This document shows, one piece after another, positions 40,001-52,000 of a stretch of 64,000 bases of DNA. The stretch's first letter is position 1, and the number at the start of each line of letters is the position of its first letter. The stretch is taken from contig OX104127.1 in the NCBI GenBank assembly GCA_944470555.2, forward strand, positions 114,604,741 to 114,668,740, read 5' to 3'. The notes beneath the pieces were generated by a model. That model was not told where the DNA came from. It saw only the letters and a list, made by a program, of their open reading frames with translations, and searched no databases. A program made the position numbers and the translations under genes. Source of the DNA: Heterobilharzia americana (lineage: Eukaryota > Platyhelminthes > Trematoda > Strigeidida > Schistosomatidae).

Positions 40001-43000
40001 ATCTGGGAGCACTGGACAGCTGTTTCGTCCTCGTATGGGACTCTTCAGCAGTACGCACCCACGACCCGGCTAGGGATCGAACCCGCCACCTTCAGCTTTC
40101 ACTGCAAACGCCTTAACCATTCAGATATGGAATGGTAAAATTCAGCTCAAGCTCCTTTTTACTGCTATATATTTGCAGGTAGGGTTTCAATTTCACCTCC
40201 TATAACTTTACGACTTTATGTTTATGTGATTCGCACAAACCAGTTTTCATATATAATATGTACATATTATTCATATTAATGATGGATAGTGACGAGCAGT
40301 GGAATCCAGGATGCTCGTTTCCTACTGTTTGGGACTCGTCACATGGATATACATCATTCACTGGGAGGCAAGTACATACACCCGAGTCTCAAGTGGGACA
40401 AAACATTTGTCCTGGACTCCACTGCTAGCCCCTATCCATCAGTAATATCCAGACATCCACTCAGGACCTTATAAACCAATGGAGACCTATCAGTTTGGTC
40501 CAATCAACGACGGGATGATAGAAGTGGCAACTTTAGGTGAAATTTATTTGCTTCTGTTAATGGAAGAAAATGATTCTTTTCTAGACATCAAACTGGCTTC
40601 AAGTAAGGATATTAAGTGTAAATTCGCCAGTTTCTCACACACAAGCAAATCAGTATACCTAGATGTTTCACTTTCAAACCTTGACTATCTCAAGTTGGTA
40701 TTGACCATGGACTGACATTAGTTGGAGACTCACAAATCTTAGAGCACTTGACAGCGGTTCCAGTGCAGTACAGGTTTCAGCACCGTACGCCCATGACCCG
40801 CTAGGAATAGGACTAAGGACCTTCAGGTGCTGAGGCGTGCACTTTAGCATTCAGCTACTAATTTGGAATTTGATAGCTTATTATTTCCTACTGCTGTAAG
40901 TTCATGGCGTAGTGCGAATTTCATCCAGTTACATGGCTGAATGTTGGCCTCCACATTCCACCTAGTGGAGCAAACTAAGTATATATAGGTTTACCTTTTA
41001 AACTGTATGTTTATCTTACATCTTCCACTAGAAAAATAAGCAATAAAAGAACGGTCTTCTCTTCTTTTTTTCCCTTCCTTTGTTTCTGTTGCAAAAGGGC
41101 ATTTATTTGACTTAAAAAATGTTAACTAATAATCAGGTTATAAAGTAATATGTCGTATAGGTTTTAGGGAATCTCACCTGAATAGTATTCACTAAATCTT
41201 CTGTATCACTGAATTCTCACAAACTGGTCATCGAAAATACCTAATCTCACATTTTAAAGAATGAATTACGATCATCTTTCTAACTGCTATGGTACTGAGT
41301 TAGAAAAATTTATTTAAAAATTTGTCATCTTTAATAGATTTCTGTAAAGTCAAACTATCGATGACAAAAGTTATAAACATGAGTATTAGGCTTCCAAAAG
41401 TGTGATAACGTTCTTCAGGATTAAAATACGTAGGTGATTAGATAGCCATTCGGAGCTGAATGTAGACGTTCAGTCTGATATGGTTGGGGGATATCTGTGA
41501 ACATAGGGATGTACTTATTCGAATTTTGCCTATTTATATGAAATACCAGTATTTAAGTATGAAAATTGTGTTTAAAATATAGTTTTCATGCATTTCTTAC
41601 GTGATAGAGATAATTCAGTGTTGCACTACCGTAACAGATCAAAGAAAGTAAGATACAGAATTAAGCCATGAGTATTTTAGCCAGAAAACTGTACTTATTT
41701 TATAGTAATGTATCTATTCAGAAGTCATTTTATGAGATTGTTTTGTAACTGTTTTAACAAACTTCCTTCCAGTATGTTAACTGGTGTCTCATAAGTCACC
41801 ATTGGAAAGTAATAGTCATTTAAGTATGCAGAAAGTTCCTTTGTAGTCTTAATAAGTGGGTTGTATATTTTTGTTTGTTGTGCATCGCCGACAGGCTGTA
41901 CAACTATGCAAAATTTAGAAGCAATCCGCTTGCATAGTAGAGCTAGAACATTCTTCCTTGTGTTGAAATAAATTGGTTACCCATAAACACAATCGGGGCA
42001 TAAGCCGATGTGTCTTTATCTAAAAATTGAGGTTCATAGAAAGTTCTACTCACATAACAATGCTGCGTTACATTTTAAGTCACAACTTTTAACTAGGTAA
42101 CGAAAGACAAAGCACTGTATCATCCTAAAAATATACATAACGTAGTCACTCTGAATGTGTAATAATTACTTTTCAAACGATAAGGGAACAAAAATTATTT
42201 TAAGTAATTTTAAAGCTGATAGGTAACGAGAATAGAAAAGTTTCGACATTGAAGGCTGTCTACATGTTAAAAACATGAAGTGATACCATCTGTCCTCAAT
42301 AATCACTGCAGTCTGACAACCAGTTTTCATGGTACAGTCACTCAGCTGTTTTTTGAGATTGATTTCAATTAAGTTGAGTTACTCAAACCATATAACCCTT
42401 TAGTTCGTTGTGGCTAGCAGAGGAATCCAGGGCATGCGTTTCGTTCTATTTGGGACTCGTCAGCTCAATGTTTATGCACCCCATTTAGTGATGTTGTTCC
42501 CACCAAGAATGGAACCTCGTACCCGTAGCTTCAAACGCCAAGGAGTTGTCCACTATGCCACGGAGGAACAACAGCCACTTCTTGTACAACGTGTAGTAGT
42601 TATTACTATTTATTGATATGCTTGTAATTCTCCGATGTTTCATTGGATCAAATTGTTTGACCTATGCTGGCATTTGGGATCCTAAGCGTATGTCTGGATA
42701 TTACCTGAAAGTGAATTATTGTAATCTAGTTAGTTAGCCTCAGTGGGAACAACATCACTCACTGAGGTGCAGATACATCCAGCTGACGAGTCCTAAGTAG
42801 GATAAAACGCACGTCCTGGATTCCCTACTAGCCACAACCAACTAAATCACAGGCATACGCTTGAGATCCCATATGCCAGTATAGGTCAAACAATTCGATG
42901 CAATTAAACAACGGAGAATCAGCAGTATATCAATAAATAGTCATATGATCCTTGTTTATCAAAGACAAAGTTTAATAGGGATGGAGCACAATGTTTTAAT

Positions 43001-46000
43001 TTAGGTATTTAGTAGCAGATTCGGACTTTGATATTTAGTTTGAATCAGATATCACTAGAGAGCCAGAAGACTTATACAAAAAAATTCGCCGAAAACAGAA
43101 CTAACTGATTATGGGGATAATTCACAGATGAAGCACATAAAGCATAAAACTTATGTATGAAGCCTCCAATTAAAGTTCGAATAAATCTTCATTAGGTGAG
43201 GAGCTGAAGAGTCATATGACAACTGGCAATACCTTAGAAGAGATTTCATGCACAATATTTATCTGTAGGTATCTGGGCTCCCATAATGCTTTTCACTGAA
43301 ATGTCTACTGCCAAATAAACGGATCCTCTGGAGTAATTTGAAATTTTTGATTCATGATTGAAAGCAGACATTTAGATCACTTCTATCTAGTAATGCTAAC
43401 TGAATTGAGTGGTATCTAATTACTAATTATGGTCAGTAGCAGATGTTGTACAGCTTTCGAACTAGTAATCGTTAAGAAACTAACAACACCGAGGAAACCA
43501 GGGATTTTGTCTGAATGTTATGGTCTCAGAAAAAAAATGCGCTGTAATTTCACATCGACCTCTCACTCAGTTGTATCAGTCTTACCAAAAGTATTACTTC
43601 TGTCTGGGTAATAAGTAACACATGTTTACGTGAAACTTTCAGCCCAATGAACGTTCACAAATGAGTTGACATACCTTCTTTATCATTAGGTAAATGTCAT
43701 AAAAGAGTCACAATTCTACCAAAGAATGTTTGAAGTGAAGCCCATAATTTCCTCTGGCGAAACCGACTACAAGCTTCAATCATAATATCCTATTCAACTT
43801 CTGAGTGAGGACTAATGCGATGTGTTTAACCTAGAAATAAGGTAATCAGACTTCTCAAGACTAAATTTTTAAACTGTGTACATACTGTATCCTACTTGCT
43901 ATTAACACCAGTAAATTATCGTTTGCCATATTACTTAAATTATGCAAGTACAATGCCTTTAAGGATTGAAATCAGTTGTAAACTTCATTTTACTTCTTGT
44001 ATACTTACTTTTCAGCCTCTTCATTGTGTACAAAATTGTAAATGACATCTGAACATTCATGTTTAGCTGGAGCAGATCTTGGTGTTCCAGCATTTGGTTC
44101 ATCTGAGGATAAGGAAGGTGCTGTGTTGTTTACATTTATATTTGTACCAGAAGGAATCTTCTCGGAACGTCGTTTCAGTGTTGAAAACCGACTAAATCGA
44201 GAAAATCCACTGCGTTCAATCATAGAATAAGAATTTGTCAAGCTAAAATGGGAAAGAAGTCAGCTATAAATGAGTCTGGTGAGTAATCTACGGGAAGGAA
44301 ATAAGCTGGATTGGCACAGTTAACTTAAAATTGCAAGTAGACCTGTGCCATACGTCTATTTCATAGTTATTTTACTACTAGCATGACAGTGAATGCTGCA
44401 CCTGGGAAACAGTAGTTATCAATGGCTTTTGTGAGGAGTAATTTGTAGAGAAATATGATGTTGTACCGATGAAATTACAAGCAGAGTGTTCCTTTTGCCT
44501 TCTTTCAGGATTAAGTAATTTACAAACTAAATGGAAGTAGTACCCTTCCTCGTCTACAGCTAGAGGACTAAGCTTAGGAGGCTTAAGATTGTTATGATGA
44601 GTCAAGATATCGTGTCCACAAATTATTTGAATGTATTAAACCATTTCAAAGAAAACTATTCCAATTCACTGCAGTGCTGTGATGAAATAAAAGATTTTCC
44701 TAGTTATGATGGCATTTATCGAAAATCTCTTGACATCACACCCATATTCACATTAGCTAAATTTGTGAAAGTATACTGCAGTTTACTTTCTTGTCAATAA
44801 CAGATTTCTTAAGATTTATGAGGTCCATCTTTAGATTATGTTGGATTGTATTTATGAAAACATTTTCAATTCATTAATAAGCCTTAAAAATGGGTTTAAG
44901 AAACGCCAGTGATATCGCGACTAATTACGGAAGCTGTAGCAACTGAGAGCTTTGATTTTATAAAATACAGAAGCAGACCTCGGAAACTGCCATAGGAAAG
45001 CAGCGTGTTACATGCAAATGAAGAAAACAGAATGCTAAGCAAAAAAACTCATGGAAAGTGATCTCGATTATGTAAATTACACAAATCCAGTCTTAGGCTT
45101 AAATGGTGGAAGAGGTTTGTGGTTCAGATTGAGGATGATATTTCTTCGGTGTCCTCTGAAGTTTGCCTTTTGTCGTGGATGTTTCATTATCAGATTTGAT
45201 AGCATCCTTAATTCATAACAGTAAGTGCTAATGATGTCGCCAAGTCTGGTGATAAAACTTACACGACTGAATACCAAATTTCCAATCTTGAGACTCCTAC
45301 CTAGATTTAAACAAAACGTTGGTGTCACTTAGAAGCGTGAAAAATGCTTTAGTAACTCTTATTCGTATCTTCCTACCGTTTAAGTAGTCATTTCTAGATT
45401 ACCGGCTGACCTATATTTTTATCAGTAATGGAAAGCGGGATAAAAATAACAACTTGACAGGTAAAAACTCTTCGAGATAATTGTCACAGACCTAAACAAC
45501 AACAAATGAAGATCACTAGATAAGATAAGACAGCATTAGCAAAGATGAAAATTATTCTGCATTTGTTTATTTATTGACACTCACTAACGAATTTTAAAAT
45601 ATCAATAATCTCAGGTGGCACTCGGAGAACCATGCGCTGCATTTTTACATTTCTTCATTGCTCAGGCGATTTCCAACAGTCGTTGTTTTGGTAGACACTG
45701 GATTATAACTCATCCACGAGAAACGCAACTGTGGACTAAAAGTTACAAATTACATTCAAACTGCTCTTCTAATCTCTTTCCTAATATAAATTCCTTCTTT
45801 GGTTGCATTTTATCAGTTGGGCAGGTGAAATTTCATGTAGTTGCTGTCGATCAAGCTTTGAAAACTTAACTGGTCATTTGCGATAAATAAACTGGCCTAG
45901 AATAATCCCTTGTAGAGAATTTGAGTCTCAGATATGCCAACGATTAAGACGTTGACGTGATATGACATGATTTCAAGTGTGCTACACATGTCTATAGGAG

Positions 46001-49000
46001 AGGCTAAACCGTAAATAGACGTGAGGCATTTAAGTATACTATTACATACCCCACCCTAGAATGTGAAGCCCTACACTACATAAAAATCATCCATGGTCGT
46101 CTGATCACAATTATAAATCAAAAAGTTTCCTAGCAAAGACGGAAAATTAAATGTTTAGGATGTTCAGTTTTCAACCTTCAGGACTAAACGATTTCATGAT
46201 TTATTAAAAATAACCCCATTAATTATATTCAGCCTTTCGAATTTCTGAAGTAATATGAAGTCGCTCTGAGGCAGTGCTAGTAGAGTGTGGTGTCAGTTAT
46301 GTCACAAATGAAGATTCTTCAGTATGTATTCACTGCCTAAAGTACATTGATTTGTGAGTATGGTTACTTCTAACTATTTTAGATGATGCTGTGAATTGAA
46401 GGGTGATATAATAAGAAGGTATGCTTGATAGAAAAATTGTTTATTTCATCGAAGGCTAGAATAAGTTTAAATTCCTGACCCCATCATCGTAAATACGTAT
46501 CTACAAATGTGGTGATCTTCTTCATATCTCCGGATATTTCAAAAGCCTTGATAGTAAATCTTAAGAAGACGGTTTATGACAACGGGAGGTAAACTACAAT
46601 CTGGAAGATATACTGTATTCACCAACGAGTTGAAAAACCCCATCATGTCATTCATTAAAGAAAAATACCTTATTGTTGCATTCTTCTATTGATTGGAATG
46701 ATAGGTATAGAATAATCATTCAAACATAGCGGAGTAAATGTTTCTGGTATATATATGGATACTCATTTCACCAGAACAATATTTAATGTACTTTTTACGA
46801 ATACGCTTGTAAGAAAATTGTTCTGCTTACCCAACAGGTTTTCGTAAAGGTCTCATGTGAATTTTCCACGTTGCCGAAGACGAAGAGTGAGGGTCAGCAG
46901 CATAACATCGCCACAAACACTGAATTAATGTAGCAGCTGGTACTCTTCGTCGAATTAAATGTTTTTGCCTTTGATGTTGTTGTACTTTAAGAGCAAAACC
47001 GCTGCCCAATATACCCTGAAAATAAGTTACTAGATAAATATGCGTCTTCAACAATAATGTAACGTTACAGAAATATACAGTCACAATTTTGAAGACAATA
47101 TGTTTTAAAATGCCATAGTGAAAACAGTTAATTATTTGCTAACGCATCACGCGAATTTATCATTTATTAACTTTTCAGTCGGTTGAGGTGGACTATTTTT
47201 AGCCAGCTGGCTCAACAATCGAGTCCGATTGAAGTAATTTAGTAGTGTCAAAGCCTCTTCTGAGCAGATAAACCTCATATGCCATCAGAAACATTTACTT
47301 AATTGATAAATTAGAGTCCCTCTGAAATATTGATTGGACACACCAACAAAGCCTAATTTGTTCATTTTCAGATGTACTAGCTTTATTAATCTGAATCAAG
47401 TTCTTCTTTGAGTAAGTTGACTTCAATTTTCCGACTGTATTTTGACACTCATTTACTTGAATAACACTAAATCTATGTCTATTCTGAAACAGAAAGCAGG
47501 AACTAATCCCAAATATGATAGGATATTGTGATGTATTTTATGTCAGTAAGTCAGTTTTCTGGTAGAATTTTGATCTTTAGCCGGTAGTAAGATGTCCGTG
47601 AACTCAGTAGACGCCACTCAATTGCAATTTTCACTTTATGAATGAAATAAGTCTGGTGATTTATTAAAATTGTTAGAATAATCAGAATACTAATACCATT
47701 GAAATAAATGGTAGACAGGCTTTAACAGACACCAAGAAATTTTGAAATACATTAATTACTACTAGGTGACAAAATGGTTCATGTAACTGACTGATTACAC
47801 ACCTAAAGACTTTGTTGGTATTTACTATGATAACGACGCAATTAATACAAGTTCAAGTTTGTAACTGAACAACTGCTTACTCACGTTGACAGGTATTCTT
47901 TCCCGGTGGTCACCAATGACCATAAAGGCTTGACACAAAACTTCATGAGGACCAAGTGCACAAAATATTAAACAGTGTTTTTTGATGCACTGGCCCCCAT
48001 ATTTTTGAACTTATTACAAGCATCGGTCGGCTAATTTAAATAAGTGCTTAACATTTAAACAGTGAGCTAGCTTCCACCAGGCAGCCGGTCTTATTTGTGA
48101 TAATCCATGGGAAACTGATGAATTAGACAAACAACTTACGCTGAGATGACGTAACCGAAATTACAATCCTAAATATTTGTTAGAAACTAATTGAGACTGG
48201 TAATGAACCCCCTTATTCTAAATGATTTGAAAGTGTAGCTGGATGCAATTCATAGATTCATAGCTTTCTAAGTATGACCGTGACTATTCACGTGCACAGA
48301 ACAATGAGCTCTAAGGCTAGGCTTTTACGTCACCTAGTTTTTGAGGTGCGCTTATGTTTTAGATAGTTCAAAAGCTTACAGACTGCACATAACAGAAGTA
48401 ATGATGTCTCAAAACACAAAGGTGTTCAATTATTTTATAATGTTCTCCCTTATCTACAAGCATCATGGACTTCATACGCTAGGCCAGCAGTCATCTTCAA
48501 TGAATTTTTACAAGCTGACAGAGTGGCAGCACCTTAAAGGCAGAAAATACACATAGAAAGTGTAATTTATCAATGATTTATAAATGATAAACTAAAAACA
48601 GAAGTTATATTGAATAAAAACACAAAATGCAACAACACTTTTCTCAACACAATTCCCTATGGATTTTGGAGGTCTTTTCAACAGTTGTCCTGCAAAAATT
48701 ACCCTAATTATTATTGTCATCTACTTTCTGTCTACTGTCTATTTTAAATATTTTGAATTAATTGAGGGCTAAACAGTTAAGGTTTTATTTAATTTGATAA
48801 GTTGAATTATTGGAACGTTTGAAAAAGTTATTATTGACCATGTTACCCTATAGCATTTACATAAATTCAAGTTGTTCATTCAACTGTATTACATTCGGAG
48901 AAAAAATGCAATATGTTGGAGTAAATGTATTCAATACAGTTCAAGATAAATACTTCATTACACCCCATTTATTTCAAAGTGTTAAGAAATACACTGTAAA

Positions 49001-52000
49001 CTGCGACAGAAATGAAGACAGTAAATTACTTTGTAAAAAGGGGGACAGAATAAGTTACAGCAAAAGACTAGGATGCAAAAATGTGAATGATAGGCCGTAA
49101 AATGAAACATGTACTTCTCAAGACATAGTGATCAGTGAGATTACGGAAATAGATTTAACAGCCTTTATATTAATATATAAAGATTCACAGTCTAGATAAA
49201 AGAAACATCGTAATAACTCTGAACTAATTTAGCAATAAATGAATAAACGAAGAATAATTACAATTCTTTGGAATTTAAGTGAGCCCTATTTTCAGTCCTA
49301 CTCATGACAAATGAAACTAATACACGTACACAAGTTAATAACTAGTCCTCAGTTTCTGTTCATAAAAATAAATTCAAAGTTATACAGGTATGTGGCGCAT
49401 TCTTCGGCTGGGACTGAACTAGCTTCAGAATATTGAGTGATTCCTTTAGTTTAGCATACATCATTTTTATGCAAAAATAACCAAGAATGTCCATTGTTCA
49501 CTCACATCAAAATTGTCTTAAAAGACTGTAAAATAATTTTGGACGTTACATGTAATGTCATATAACGTGAATTTTAGTGTTAGTCTATCACGCAGTTTTC
49601 TAGTAGTATAATCACGAAAGGAACGATGTTTTGTTGTAGTGGATTGTGATGAACAAAAAGAATCTAGCGACTGTATATATCTTCTGCAGTATGATGTCCA
49701 CTCACTAAAGTAGAATGAAATATACAGACCTATCTGTCAATAGCCTACTTGAACCAAAGACTACGAAAAAAGTTTCACTGAATCTATTACATCAAATAGC
49801 TTCCTTTCAGTTTAATTTATTCATTTAAACATGTCTTCTAAAAGCATCATGTACTCTCGAACATTAGTAAACGCTTTCAATCAACCACTATTCGGTTAAG
49901 CGACAAACCGAAGAAGACGATGAAAATTGACTTCTAAATGCAGACAAATATATTGCATTATTATTACTAAGATACTTGGATAGAATTACATATTTTTTTA
50001 TGGGGATGAATGAACAACGATCATCAAACTTACGGCTAATTTTCTCACTAGACGCTTATTTAACTTCAGCTGTTTGTTTCTGATTATTGCTTTCAGTTCT
50101 GTTATTATCACCGTTACTTTTCAGATGTTATGATTATTTCGTTGACTCTTTAATCATACAAATAGGGAATTAGCTGAAGTATTATATGCCGAGAATTTCG
50201 TACTGTGTCAAAAATGTTGTTTGGAATGAAGTGGTTATAATTGTTCTGGATATGGAAATTGCATTTTGAATATCTGTGATTAGTAGTTCTCAGTATAATT
50301 CAGTAATTAGTCTGTTTCTCAAGAGTGAGATACTGAATAAACATTTCCTTATTATAGGAAAGCGAAAACTAACAAGTTGAAAGAATAGGCAGCGAAAACA
50401 AGACTTTAAGTGAACGTAGAGAAGATAGAGATGATGATGATACCCAACGAACGCCACCACCACTAACAACAAGCTCTACTCACCATCAAAGGGACGAACT
50501 TAAAGGAAGTAGCCTCTTTCACCTACACCTACCTAGGCAGCATCGTTTCAACTACAGGTGTTGGCACAAACGAGGATGTCGAATCCAGGACCGGAAAAGC
50601 AAGACGGGCTTTCATCAATCTGAAATCAGTGTGGAGATATTCCGCACTCAGGACAAAGCTTGAATAAGATCCGGATTTTCTACCCCAATGTCAAGTCAGT
50701 GCTTCTATTTGATGGTTCAGAAACTTGGCATGTCACGAAAAGCACTTCTAACAAACTAAAGACACACATCAACAGCTGACACCTACGCTCACTGGGTACT
50801 GAAGATTAGGTCAGATGGTCAGAATAATAAGAATAGGCAACGAGGAAGTCTGGGAACGAACCAACTAAGAACCTATCGCTCAACACATATGCCGAAGCAG
50901 AAAGTGGAGATGGATTGGGCACACACTGAGAAGGCCGACTGGGGACATCATGCGTGAGGCCAGGCCCTCGAGTGGAATCCAAATTTGAAACGACAAGTTG
51001 GGCGTCTGAGTAGAGGGTGACAGGGAAAAGATTATGTGAGGAAGAAATGAAAGCTTGCGAGCTGTCGTGGCACTAGGTTCAAAAGACTGCAGGGAAGAGA
51101 GTGCAATGGGGGCGTGCTACTGAATCCTTATGTTCCATCAGGAATCCAGGGGAAAAAAATAATATTATAGGAATGGAACAGCTGGGAACAGTTTCTTTAT
51201 ATAAGTAAATTTAAGGAATGAAACAAATGCAGTTGTACTTTACAGGATGAGAAGTGAGAAATAATATTCGTCATTCAAAGAAGAAACCAAAAGATCCGTG
51301 ATTTATGAATGACGCTGATGAGATCCATCCTATTTCAAGAAAATGAGGAAAACGGAAGTGGTCTATTCATGACAGCATGGAACCAATGTGTCCTAATTGT
51401 CATTACAGTTGTCGCCATTAAATAATTATGACAAGTCTTCGGAGAACTTTGATTAATGTCGAAAATTCGCTATCTGAAAGCCGAATGTAAATTTTAAGTT
51501 GAATTAAGATTGGCAGCTATACAAAACATCATGTATTGTTTCTTTTTAAACTCCACAAAGTGCGAATCTTAAAGAGAACCCTAGTAAAGTATTTACTGTT
51601 TGTGAAATTAAGGGTTAGAATGTCAAAGGAACGTCATGAAAAAGTGGATTAACGACAACTGATCTATTAATTTTCCAATTTGTTAAAGTTAACGTAATGT
51701 ATGATACCGGTGATACAACGAATATGTCCAAGTCCTAGTCAGTCAGTTAAGGTCTGAATGAGTAGTCCACTGGGTACAAATCTAGAGCTTAGTGTAGCGG
51801 CTTCAGTCAAAATTTATTTTCTTAGCATGCTCAAGCATTAAGATGCTTTGGGAAGTAAATTTTATAAGATGATTACACCATCAATTTGATTTATTATTTA
51901 CTGCACATGGTAATTTCAGATCCTTATTACATGATCTTTCAGTTTGATTTTGATGAAGAAAAAATATTCAGTAGAGATTTCTACAGGTGGCTCTTTATAA

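Larger units (their letters stand above)
35958..44008 (-). other. KCNQ intron 3
   Basis: 8051 nt, phase 2, the longest intron seen. Holds the GC-richer block, one PLE relic, two family C SINEs and two inverted pairs of Sm-alpha-like fragments. Nothing recognised in 42950-44008. Confidence 0.85.

Noticed and set aside
43204..43230. Hammerhead-like CTGAAGAGTC string
   Set aside because: Stem-II-like pairing follows, but no GAAA or cleavage triplet comes after it.
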